DNA from: Rhynchopus sp. YZ270_cl-10
Lineage: Eukaryota; Euglenozoa; Diplonemea; Diplonemida; Diplonemidae
Assembly: GCA_964035575.1 (NCBI GenBank)
Contig: OZ037911.1
Coordinates: 744,001 to 808,000 of the forward strand
Direction of reading: 5' to 3'
Length of the DNA stretch: 64,000 nucleotides
Below the pieces are notes generated by a model that worked only from the letters and a program-made list of their open reading frames with translations, had not been told where the DNA came from and did no database searches. Positions 20,031 to 31,400 of this stretch are shown in pieces. How positions within the stretch are numbered: the stretch's first letter is position 1; the number at the start of each line of letters is the position of its first letter. The position numbers and the translations under genes were made by a program.

Positions 20031-22726
20031 ATGAATATTCAAAAACGAATGTTCTCACGAAGAGCGGCAGGGGTGCCGCAGCGCGGAGCGGCCCTTTGGC
20101 GTGAGGGTGTGCGGCCTGACAAAGGGCATTACGGGTACGATGAAAACGATGACCAGCTCTTCCCAAAGTGGTTCACGCCGCAGAACGCAGATTTCTACCG
20201 TGTAGCCAAGGATGAGGCTGTGCTCCGGGACAGATTATGTGGTGTGCAACGCAAACCTGGGACCTACTCAGCATATGGCAAAGGGAAGCTTTCAGGATGG
20301 ACTCTGGTATGTATTTTTTTAAATGGCATTTTTTAATGTCAACTGTTTTATCAAAATAGTAAGTATGTTTAAAGAGGTTTAGTGCCGACAGACCGTTGGC
20401 AGAATGCCATTTGCAACACCATGGAAAGGGGGGTATTTATTGGGTGTTGGTGATTTTCAGAATTGGTTGTTGTGGTGTTTGATGACCTTAGCGTTTGTCC
20501 TAGGTCATCTCTGAAGCCCATCTTGGAAAGAAATGTTTCCCTTCCGGCTATCACACACGAGTTACGGGCCGTATGCAGGAACGACTGCCTTGCTGCCCTG
20601 CGCACTCCAGCTCCGCCGCCGCGACCATTGTCGAGGTTCTCCTGCAAGCGGTCGATCACGGGGCCGAAGCTCGACACAAGCGCCTGCACGTCACAGTTGC
20701 ATCGCAATGCCGCCTGCAGCAGAGGGTGGAACGACGAAACAAACGGATGGTCGCGTGAGTTCACCACCCTCATGTCGACGTCTGATCCGGCTGCATCCCT
20801 TAACGGCTTCCCTTGCGCAACAATGTTCTCCGTCTCGGTCGGCTTGTCCAGCATTCGCACCAAGACTACTTGATAGTACCTGAATCGACACAAATATGCT
20901 TCCATGGCCTGCTGGGTCTTGTAACATGTTGGTGCGCATTTGTGAATGTGGCAAAACATGAGACACCAGCGCACATCCTCTAAGTACTGCTTGCACCACT
21001 CCTTGATGCCCATTTCCACACTCAGACGGTATGCAAGCTGGTGCGTCAGCGTTGCATACTTGAGTGGGACGTCGCGGTCTGGCACTGGGAGCTCACCCTC
21101 CTGCAGACTGGCGCGATATCTCGCAATGTGCCTGTCCTTCTCCTCGCAACCTACCGTCAAGCCGATGCCCCCGTCGACCCTTGCGCGCTCTTTTGTTGGA
21201 TTGAGCGGGTCTGTGCACGTGGCCTTTCTCTGCTCTTCGGTGAACGGCAGCTTTGGCACAGGTACATCATCAGGCTGCCCTATAGTCTTGTGCACACCTG
21301 TCATCCCTTCTTGCGCAATGTTTTCCACAAGCTTGATCAGCAACGCCTGCAAGTCACGAAACTCTCTCAGCAGCGCAGGCACATCAAACGGACGAGCAGG
21401 TGGAGAAGGCTCTCTCGGTACCCCAGTCTCGGCAGAAGGTTCGGGGTCTATGAGCATCGCCGTTGGGTCCAGACGTTCCTGTTCCGTGAGGGCTGGTGCG
21501 GGAGCAGCAGCGGACATCAGAGGTGGTTGGGTCCTGTAACTGGAATAGGCTCTTGTTGCGTTGAAACGGGTGCGAGTAGGAGAAATCGAGAGATAGGCAC
21601 AGAAACTTAAACCCCCCAGAAATGCACCGATATCCCAGACGAGCAGGTGGAAGCAGCTACAGTTCCCCCACTCGCTAAACATCTCTCACCGGAATTTTAC
21701 TGATGTGTTTTGGGGTCAACGAAAAAGGGGGCAGTAAATGAGGGCTTCAATTTTTTTTTCTTCTTTTTTACTTCACACCAAGGTTTCTTATCATAAAAAT
21801 TGTTGGAATAGTGTAGTTTGCCACCTCTGCAAACTCCACTGTCATTTTTACATCCACCCCTACCACCCCCACCACCACCACCACAGGTAAACCGCTCCGG
21901 AAGGCTCGTAGTACGAAACCCCTACTCCGGTGCCCTCGACGATTTAGGTGCCTTAACAGAGGTCGCCCAATGCAAGAAGGAAGGGTGGATGAAACCCACT
22001 ATGCTGAAGCTTGTTGGGACTGATGGGTCTGAGGTGACCGAAGTTTATACCACTATACAGGGGGTCCTACCGTGGTCATACCAGGAGCATTGGCACCCTA
22101 TGGTGATGAAGGGAACGTGGCAGGGGAACTGCATCGACCTTTTCAACAACCTGCAGGACATCTGCAAGGAAAACGACCGGAGCTATGTGACCAAATCTCT
22201 CGACCTCACGCACCTCCCTATTACCCGGTTTACGGAGGGACATCCTTCGCCCCCGGTTTGGAAGCTTCCGATCTTTCCGTCAACTAGACGGCATGTTGAT
22301 AAGGTGGAAAGTGGTTGGGACGAAGCAGCATGGAACTCCCATCCTTCGCCTTATGGTGACCCGAAGCTTAACCCTACCATCTATCCTGAATTTAGGGTGC
22401 TCAGGAGAAGCATGCACAACCAATACGATACCCATCTCGACCTTATGGGAAGGCATCCTTACGATTTGGCTGGGTCGCGTGGTACCAACCTCAACGGAAC
22501 CAGACTGCCGCCCAACTACCAAACCGGGATGAACACAAACACCCCCGACAGCATGCGCGCCCTCCCCGCAGCGACAGCAGACTCCTACCGCATCTGGACC
22601 GTCTACGAGAACAAGAGCGAGAGCTCCAACTACGACGGCCACGAAGGTCTCCTCGGCGCCAACTGGCCCTTCGGCCACCCCCTCCGAGACAGAGATCCAA
22701 AAGCAGCTGGAGTCAGCGGAACATAA
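20031..22726 (+). CDS. Probable organellar protein of unknown function, two exons around a 1.58-kb intron
   Basis: Exons 20031-20306 and 21887-22726 join in phase 0 to 371 residues. The intron starts GTATGTATTTTT and ends CACCACAG. The N-terminus (MNIQKRMFSRRAAG) is Arg/Ser-rich without acids, like a mitochondrial targeting sequence. The body is rich in Trp, Tyr, His and Pro (for example GWDEAAWNSHPSPYGDP and NWPFGHPL), with no recognised domain. This composition is common in lineage-specific mitochondrial ribosomal or respiratory-complex proteins, but that is only a suggestion. The intron carries an antisense Helitron-like ORF. Confidence 0.65.
20369..21682 (-). CDS. Helitron-like element protein fragment, nested antisense in an intron
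   Basis: 437 residues on the minus strand, lying wholly within the intron 20307-21886. Residues 244-254 (CHIHKCAPTCY) followed by CRFRYY at 265-270 match the conserved 'C-x-x-H-x-C-x-x-T-C-x-K ... CRF' block of Helitron Rep/helicase proteins. RDHPFVSSFHPLLQAALRCN further on resembles the 'N-x-P-W-V-x-x-Y-N-P-x-L' block after it. Neither the HUH nuclease motif nor a Pif1-type helicase is present, so this would be the middle of such a protein. The first 55 residues include a hydrophobic stretch, and MSAAAPAPAL at residue 56 is an alternative start. It may be a relic or a domesticated gene. Confidence 0.5.
   Translation of the reverse strand: MFSEWGNCSCFHLLVWDIGAFLGGLSFCAYLSISPTRTRFNATRAYSSYRTQPPLMSAAAPAPALTEQERLDPTAMLIDPEPSAETGVPREPSPPARPFDVPALLREFRDLQALLIKLVENIAQEGMTGVHKTIGQPDDVPVPKLPFTEEQRKATCTDPLNPTKERARVDGGIGLTVGCEEKDRHIARYRASLQEGELPVPDRDVPLKYATLTHQLAYRLSVEMGIKEWCKQYLEDVRWCLMFCHIHKCAPTCYKTQQAMEAYLCRFRYYQVVLVRMLDKPTETENIVAQGKPLRDAAGSDVDMRVVNSRDHPFVSSFHPLLQAALRCNCDVQALVSSFGPVIDRLQENLDNGRGGGAGVRRAARQSFLHTARNSCVIAGRETFLSKMGFRDDLGQTLRSSNTTTTNSENHQHPINTPLSMVLQMAFCQRSVGTKPL
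21797..21846 (-). repeat. A-family repeat, diverged minus-strand copy
   Basis: TTGTTGGAATAGTGTAGTTT, GCCACCTCTGCAA and CTCCACTG are the reverse complement of the A-family 3' end, middle and CAGTGGAG head. About 10 bases of the middle are missing. It lies in the last 90 bp of the intron 20307-21886, just upstream of the 3' splice site. Confidence 0.6.
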
Positions 22727-22964
22727 AAGAAATAAGGGATATCTGGGCATTTTTTGTACAATTTTTAGGGTATTTTTTCTCCCGATGGACAAAAAAAGAG
22801 GATTATTCTTTTGCATTTTTTCCCTGAGGCAATAGCCACCGACAAAACACATGACACATGACACTAATAATATCACCTGTCATGGCCATGACTGGTACGT
22901 CGTGCTCTTCACCCCCACCCCCCTCAACACCACCAACACCAAAACCTCAGCCACACCATACCAA

Positions 22965-24146
22965 ATGCCATTTGAGTCCATTAAGGCGACTGTTAGCAGT
23001 GGCAGAAAAAAGGCGGCAAAGCCGGCAGCAAAGAAGGCAAAGGCGAAGGCGGCTGTGAAGCCCAAGGCCGAAGAGAAGAAGAAGCGCGACGTATGTAACC
23101 ACCTCTGCGAGGCTCCCCGTTCTAGGTGACCGCTCCCCCCCTTTGAGGTTGAATAACACAATTTCTAACTCAAACACCATGCTTGTGTAAGCGGAGAACC
23201 CAACAAGAATAACGCAACCCCACCATCCTTCAATTCTGTTTTTTTGCCTTGCCGGGTTTTTCAGTAGGAATCCCCTGCAAAAGTACTGATCAGTATTGGT
23301 ACTAGTATTTAAGGACTTCACTTGGCCACACCACCTTGCCCCGGGCCCCTTTTTTTTGTGCACATGGTTACATGATGCAGCACAATGCGTTTTCTTCAAC
23401 CACATACCCCCTTTCTTTCAGACGTCTAAGCGAGCTCGCGAGAAGGAACAAACGCCTGATACCGACGATGATGACGATGATGACGACTCATCCTCTGAGA
23501 GCTCGGCACCCCCCAAAAAAAAAACCGGCAAGGCGCAGCAGCAGAGAAGAAGAGTGCTGTGCTTCAGTGTCAGCACTGCGGGAGCACGCACAAGACGTCC
23601 ACAAAGTGGCCCGAGCCCTTCGGGACGGAACGGACACTGAAAGCTCACGAAACCGCGTGCAAGTCGAACCCGAAGAACGTATTCCTGTACACTAACCCTC
23701 AGAAGATGATGCTCGATGAGAGGAAGCGGAAGCTGGCAGCACTTCCGAGCATGAACTCCGAGGAAGGTCTTCCTCTTCCCGCGAGCAAACGGGCCCGCAC
23801 GACAGCTGCAGAGGTAGCGGGCGGAAGCAAGGCCATCGGCAACGCCGTGCGGGAACGACTCGCGATTTGCAAATGGGGCATCGAGGCACGTTGCGGCGCG
23901 CGCACGACCTGCGAGTGGACAGTTTTCAACGACCTTGTTGTTCCTAACGCAACAGAAGTGGTACCTGCCGTGTTCACCTCAGACACCCCTGTAGTCCTGG
24001 TGAAGGTGTCTGGGAACCAAAAGATCGAAGCAATCTGCGGCAACACCAGGAAGGCCACCAGGATGGAATCGTGGTCAGCCACGAACATGGATCTGATCTA
24101 CGTCACTGCGACCAAAGAGCTCAGGATGTGGTGGACTATGTACTAA
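22965..24146 (+). CDS. Basic/acidic low-complexity protein with a zinc-finger-like motif, intron and apparent frameshift
   Basis: Exon 1 is 22965-23090: 42 residues, starting MPFESIKATV and then Lys/Ala-rich like a histone H1 tail. An intron 23091-23421 (GTATGT...TTTCAG) follows. Exon 2 continues KRAREKEQTPDT, an eight-Asp run and a Ser run to PPKKK. The natural continuation, EKKSAVLQCQHCGSTHK then a KAHETAC end, lies in another frame that stays open to the TAA at 24144-24146. The switch fits one missing base in the run of ten A at 23515-23524, either a homopolymer sequencing error or a real frameshift. CxxC...HxxxxC suggests a zinc-binding finger. The rest is unrecognised and may be nuclear. 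Confidence 0.6.
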
Positions 24147-25400
24147 GTGAAACGTGGTGCGTAGCTCTTCATTGGGCAGACCTATCATTCCTGTTCTCGT
24201 GCCTTCCGACACAAGGGTAGTGGGGCAAGGGAAGGTGTGGCTGGTGGGGGAGCTGTGGGTTAACATAGCAACAGCAAAAATGTATTTCGCAACACCCCTG
24301 TCTAGGCGTGTCATTATCATGTGCGGGGTGGCCTCGTTGTTGGGCTGGAGAGAGAAAAAGGAGTCAGAAGGCTCTTAATTAGTGCCCCTTTTTTGGGACT
24401 AAAAAGCCACCTTGTACAACGACGTTTTTTTTAAACATGTTTTTTCATGATTTTTCAAAAAAAAAAACCACCTGATTTTTTACCCCCGCCTACAGGCACG
24501 TATAATCCCGGGTTTCACAGGAGTTATCTTATTTTATGTTAAGATTAGCTTGTATTTTTGTTCCGATTTCTAGCCTTTGTGTTTTGCTTCAAGGCACTCT
24601 CTCTAATGGGTTTTATGTAGTGTTCAGTTTTTCTTCTTCTTGCTTTAACCAACAAAAGAGACTGCCCCATGCACTTTTTAAGTTTTTATCTCTCCCTTTC
24701 TCTCTCTTCTTCCTACCAAGCACTCCCCATCCCCTATCCGCACCAACAACCAATCACCATCTTCATCAATCACCCCCTACTCCACACGAAGCACAACAGG
24801 TCACATGCGTTGCATGCGTTCATCTTCTGGTCTTGGGTCCTTAGGAGTTTGGTGCTCTCAAGACGTTGAAGTATGTTAAAGGCATTTGTGAACGGATAGG
24901 GCTCGCAACGATGTTACCAATTGTTATTCAAGGGTGCATTGCCAACAAGGAATGCAACACCCACCCTGTGTTGACAAACAGGGTTTCAGCAGAACGTTTT
25001 TTTGGGTAAGGTGGTGTACAGACCTCAGCCAAGGGAAGTTCCCTGCTGAGTGTCTCTCGCGCAGTTGTTGCTCCCCTGCCATCATTAGGCCCTTGTGAGG
25101 CTTGGGTCTCGCCCTTCTACCCAAATTCTCATGGTGCGTGTACGATATGAACTACCCCCACGGGCACTTTTCGCCTGCGCCCTTAGTAACCAATGCTCAC
25201 ACTATTAGAGTTCCTCATATTTCCTGGCCCTTTCCAGTGAAGCCAGACAAAGATCTCTGTGCTTAACTGCTTGCAAAGGCGTCACTGAAAGTCACGTCAA
25301 CAAGGCGTACCTCCCCCTAGACATATGGCCAGTAAATCGTCACACTATACACTTGACAGAACATACACACACACCTCTCCCTCCGCACTGAACTCAGAAC
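24147..25400. other. Intergenic region, no gene seen
   Basis: Holds a lone TIR-like end (CCACCTGATTTTTTACC at about 24468) related to the element at 10943, then pyrimidine-rich DNA at 24690-24780. From about 24850 to 25400 the base composition becomes more GC-rich, approaching that of the giant gene downstream, but no frame with domain character was found. Confidence 0.5.
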
Positions 25401-28400
25401 ATGGCCTCCATGCTTTCGGCTGCGAAAGCCTACTTGACGCCCGACATATATAAGGAGCCAAGCTCTGAAGAGTGGGAAAAGGATCCTTGGAAGACCTTGG
25501 CAACGCACAGTGCAGGAACGTTCGACAAGACCCGTCTTGCTGTCCTCCTTACGGAGAGCGAGGGTCCCATCGGAGATGCGCTGGGTGCAGCGCGTCTCCT
25601 GAAGAACCTAGGCTCACTCGCCAAGTCTGTTGGCGACGCTGACGTCTTGGCGCCGCTGGCTGAGCGCATGCTGCTGTCACAGCCGCACAGAGAGCACAAC
25701 GAGTTTTCGAAGTTTTTGGCGTGTCTCCCCGATGGGGTGTTCATGCAGGATCGGGTGCTGGCGGCTGGTGCACAGTGCGACGTCTTTGGGAAACGTCTCG
25801 GTTCCCTGTCAGTTCGGATCCTGTTAGATATCCTTGACACCCAGAGCCCTGCTGTGAGAGATGATGCGATGTGGGAAAAGCTTGCCGTGTCCGAAGCAGC
25901 CTGGGACGGGAGATGCCTCGAGAGCTTCTCAACCGCTCTCACACGCGGCCCGGTGTGGAAGGGTGAGAGCTCACACGCCGCCCGGTATTATCGGGGGCTG
26001 GTCCGCCTGCTGAGGGATATGGTTCGCTTGAGGGGGATGGACGCAGGCGTGCGGGACTTGCTGTGGTGGATGTTGGCATACCCTGAGACGCACACAACGC
26101 AAGGGTTCAAGGATTTCTGCAAGGCGATCCCTTCCAAGGTACTGATGGTGAAGGATAACCCCCTCCCACCTGAGGTGTGGCGTCAGGGCAGGGTCGTGTC
26201 TGGCTACCCCAACGAACTGGCGAAGGCCCTTGCGCCGTGTCTGCCGTCACTTCCAGATGTGCTGCAGGTCTTCTTTGACACCAACCGTGCTGCGGAGTAT
26301 GAGGCGAACAAGAACTCCCCCGTAGTCGACGCACTGCTGCGAAAAGCAGTAGAACAGGCAAAGCCCTATCCTTCGTCCCCGCTGCTGCCGTGGGTGCGCT
26401 TGAACCCGGAAGGGGCGTTACATAGCACTCACGTGCCCCCGACTCTGTGTGGCCGCTTTGAGGGGGTGCTCAAGCTTCATGCGAACCTGCGGTACGCCAA
26501 GATTGCAGATGTCTATGCCATGTTGAACAGTGAGGACGAGCGCTGGAAGGTGCTGCATCACTGCACCGGTCCCACATTGGGCCCCGACTTTTCGCAGAGG
26601 ACGAGTCGCCTGAAGGAACAGCGTGACTTTGCTGTGTTCCTGCAGCACTGCGGCTGGGATGCTGAGGCCCAAAGCCTGATATGTAATTTGACGCGGCCCG
26701 ACCTCCAGATGTACGACCTGGAAGACTCCTTCGAGCAGCGCTTCCCCAATTCGTACCTCTACTCAGGCAACTCACACTCAAAGACCATCGGCGACACTGT
26801 AGAGAAGTACAGGGACAGGTTGGGCTACACTGACCGGTGTTGCCCGTTTGGCGAACTGTACTGCGGCGACGTGGCTCGCTGGTTCCGTGAGAGGCCTCAC
26901 CGGTTTTTAATGGAGCTGCTACTGGATTTGGAACGGGCTGAGGAGGTGCGTGAACACCTTGCGGGTGTGGAGGCGCACGAGGGGGAGATTGTCGAGATGT
27001 GCCTGCGAGTGCGTGCCGTGAGGGCTGTGGGGGAGAAGATCTCACCGAAGTGCTGCGACGGGCCTGACGACAGCGCCGCGTTGAGGTGGCTAACATATGA
27101 CCTGAAGAGGAAAGACAGCAGACTGAAAGGGATCGACACATACATCACAGAGCTGGTGCAGGCGCTGTACGGCGACACAGCACCGGGGTCCTCCATGCGG
27201 TATCTCAACCCGGATGCGCTTCGCCTTGCGGTTGTGTGGGTGGACAACTCGCATCGCACCCATGAGTTCTTTGACCTCCTCCTGCAACAGCCGCGCCCCG
27301 ACCTGCTGCCCGAACTCTGCAAAGACGACAGGGAGCTGCAGCGTGTGATACGCCGTGATCTTCTGTCGCGCTTGTACTACGGCATTGCGCCATGCCTGTG
27401 CCGTGACAAGTGCGCGGGCTTCACAGGGGTGCTGCGTCGGCTGATATTACTTGATAACGAGATACGAGCGGAAGACGTTGACAGTCTGGTGAGTGTAATG
27501 TCGAGGAGCGTGGATATCATGGCGCTGATACGGGCGACAGTGATCAGGGGTGTCGTGCCGCCCCTCCTGCTCAGTGTGTGTCGTGACGGCCAGCTTCGTG
27601 CCAACGTGACTCTCGCAAAACAGGGCGTGCCGCCGTCGAAGCTGATGGATTTTCGACACAGCAGCGGGAACAAGGTAGCGACATACTTCCAGATTGCTGG
27701 CTGCTGCGACCAGTCCAGCGCGCCTCAGACCCTCTCCCTGCAAAACTTCCTCGTGGTGGCAGAAGCGATTGTCTCGGAGCTGCAGCACTCCCTGGCGGTA
27801 GGCTTGCGCTGCTGGGATTCCCTCCCTTCCGCTGAGTTGCTAGGGATCGCGAAGGCATGGGACAGCGACTCTAAGGAGTCCCGCGTCGAGTGGCGTCTGG
27901 ACATGTCTCGCAAGGATGCTGTGGCATCCGATCTGCACGGCTTCGCAGTCAGCCTGCATCGCGAAATTGTGCTCGCGCGTTCCTCACGGGACCCAAGCTG
28001 CCCCTTACAGGTGATGTTCTCACCTCAGGAAGTGAACCGTGTCACTGCAGTGTTTGACAAGAATGTGCCTGCTAACTTGGAGATGCCAGGATGCTTCTTG
28101 CTTGCAAGCAGGCTGGGTGTGTCCCTTGGTGCCGTGAAGCAGGACGTTGCACAGTGCGATAACGCGTCGGACTTCCTTCGCCAGAAATGTGTACAGCACC
28201 CCCCTGCAGGTGGCCGTGTCACCCTTTTCACAGCTGCGGACTCGCCGGCCCTCTGGGGCAGTGCTAAGTTCAAGGAGCTGGCGCCACATGCGTACGAGGT
28301 CGTCACGTCGTATGATGACACCGTGTTCTCTGAGCACCTGTCGCTTCTGGCGCGGAAGCTTGTGTCGCAGTGGGTTCCGCGAGCTCTTGGGGGCAGGGCG

Positions 28401-31400
28401 CCGCGCTTCGTGCTGGTGCTAGACAGTGAGTGCACCGCATCGGTGCTTAGGAGGGCGAAGGAGGTGCTGCACGAGATACACGCTGTGGCACAGCGCGGCA
28501 CACATCACCAGCTCGACATACTTGTCTCGCACGAGAGTCCCCTTGCCGAGCTTGCAGAGCGCCTGTTCCCAACGCAACAGAGTGTGGAGCCAGCTGGTGA
28601 CCTGAAGTGCGGGTTCTTCGAATCTGTGTGGTGTGGAAAGGGACACGCCCGCAGCGGGAAGACTCGAGCCATCGACAAGAAGATGAAACAAGCGGAGGGG
28701 ACGCGTGCGCACACTAGTGCCCTCTCAATCCATCTGAACGACGCGACGAAAGTGTGCGAAGTGGTCGGCTGGCTGCGGAGGGCACCCTCAGCGACACCCG
28801 TGGTGTTCAAGGTGAGTGCGTGGAGCTCTGCCGCTGTTAACGGACTGATATTCCACCTGTGTGCCTTCCGCTTCATCTGCGACGACGTGGGGGTCGGGTA
28901 CCTGCTCGCGCCAGACCGGCTGCTATTCGTGGAGGTGCAGGAGGACACTGCACGCCGAGTGCCCGTCGTGAATATCATCCCCCAGTTGACTCTGGACGCA
29001 AGCGGTGCCGACGCTCCCGTGGTACCCGGACTGCCGGTGCAACTTCTTACAGCCTGTGGCGAGGTGCGCGCAAAGCTCGAAGCGTTCTTCAGAGGGAACA
29101 ATCCCCCCTTCAAGGGACTGTGCCGCCATACGGCCGAATACCTCTCTGTGCCCCTGCAGCGGTGCACCCTTTCGTCTGCCAAGTACGAGCCCAGCGACCC
29201 AAGCGACCCCTCAGCGCCAGACTTGCCCGAAGTCAAAGCCGCCATCATGCACGACTACGACGAGTACTGCCCCACGCCCTACCTGACCTATCCGGCGCTC
29301 TCCGGTCACATCGAGGTCCTTGTTGCCGCCGACCGTGGGGGCGCGCCGTCTGAGATCCAGCGCATCGCAAATGTTGACCCAGACCGGTGTCATTTCCTTG
29401 CAGAGCTTCAGGGCCAGGGGAGCATGCGACGGGTGCTGGCGCGCTTCTTCCCGAAAGCGCCTTGCAACACTTTCGTGTGGACGCCGCAGCTCGTGGTGGC
29501 GGCGGCACGGGTCGCAATCCTCCTAAAGGCCGGGCTGCCGTCAGTGATGGTGGGGGAGACAGGGTGCGGGAAGACGCACTTGATGCAGCAGCTGGCGGTG
29601 ATGCTGGGCATGCGGTTCCTCACCTGCGACATCACGCCGTCCACTACACGTGACATGCTCAAAGGCTTTCTCCGCCAGGTTAATAAAGAAATGTCTGAGG
29701 TGGAGCACGAGAGCGGGGGTGTGCTGGTGTTCTTCGACGAGTTCAACACCTGTGCCGACCAGGAGCTGGTGAAGGACCTCTTGTGGGATCGGCGCTGGTG
29801 GGAGGCAACTGACGAGTTTGAGGCAGTCTTGGCGAACAAACAGGTGCACTTTGCGTGTGCGTGCAACCCCTACAGGGAGCTGACGTCGGGCACGGTGAAG
29901 CGTCTTGCGTACACAGTGACACCGTGCGTGCACCAGACAGTGCAGGCAACTGCGTGGTACTTCCCCTCGCCCCTGCAGCGGCACCTGCCCCTCATCCTCG
30001 CGTCAATGTCGACGTCCTTGCAGAGTGCCATGCCAGACATGCAAGAGGTAGAAGAGTGCTTTGAGGCTGTGAGAAAGGCGGTGCGGCCCATGGTGGTGAG
30101 CCTTCGCGATATGCAGCGCACCATACACACGTACGCCAAACTTCATTTGCTCTTCAACTCATGGGCCGAGAGCGAGATCGCGCCTGATCCGAAGGAGCTA
30201 CAGCACCTTGCACTGTTCATCTCGCTGGTGGCGCAGACATACCGCGAAGTGGCGGTAGACAGAGAAGGGGTCGCACACTCTGTCCTGAAGAATGTTATCA
30301 AGACATGGCACAAGTGGGCGGCGACGCTCTTCGCTCACTTTTTTGCCGCAACTCTTCCTGAGACGGTGTTCCCCCACATGGGGCTGCGCGACGCGATGGT
30401 GCTTGGCTTCCTGTGCACACAGCTCAAGCTGCCGCTGCTGCTAGTCGGTGCTCCAGGGACGAGCAAGTCACTGAGCGTCTCTCTGCTCCTGCAGTGTCTG
30501 GTGGACCAAGAGTTTGTGGAGAGACACAGGCTGCAGCCTGTCCAGCCTGTGCACTTCCAGTGTTCCGTGAACACCACACAGGAGGCTGTGGAGGATCTGT
30601 TCAGTGGCCTGCCAGACTCCGATCATCCGGTCGCAGTTTTTGACGAAATCGGGCTTGCAGAGCTGTCACCACACAAGCCTCTGAAGGTGTTCAACTCGAA
30701 GCTCGACCAAGATGTCGACAGAACGTCGAAGAAGTACTGTGTGATTGCAACATCTAATTACAACGTCGACATGTCGTACATGAACAGGTGTGTTCTGCTC
30801 CGCCTTGGGTCCCCGCTGGGCAGACCTGTGGATGGGGGTGCAGAGGTGCTTCGGCTGGACACGCCAGGCGTGACTGAGAGTCTCGCAGAAGAACTGGGCA
30901 AGCTCTTTGACCTGCACTACCGCACAATGGCAGACGCGGAGAGGTGCCGCCCAGACGCCTTCCTCCTCCCCTACCTCCAGCAGCTCAGCGCACGCGACTT
31001 GTACAGCTTCCTCGCAGACAAAGAGACCAAGGACCCTATCCGCAGGGTGATGCGTGCGTTCGGCTTTGGCATCCGCCACCAGAAGCTTTCGGTTATGGCC
31101 GACGTAGCTCCTGACGACCTTGAGTTGCTTGAACAGGACATTCTCCACGAGCGCTGTGCACAGCTCGCATCCCCATCCCCACGTGGCTTGTGTCGTCCGC
31201 TGATGGTCTGCTTCGGGTCGTTCCTCGACGCCCTCTCCTTCGAACGTGGTGTGAAGTCGAAGCACCCTGACCGCCACGTCCATGTCATATACGGAAACAT
31301 CCTCCAGCCTTCCCCACAAATGCTGCGCGCGCACTTGGAAAGAGTGAGGCTCGCCATGGCGCACGGACAGACGTGCATCGTGTACAACGCACCACATCTT

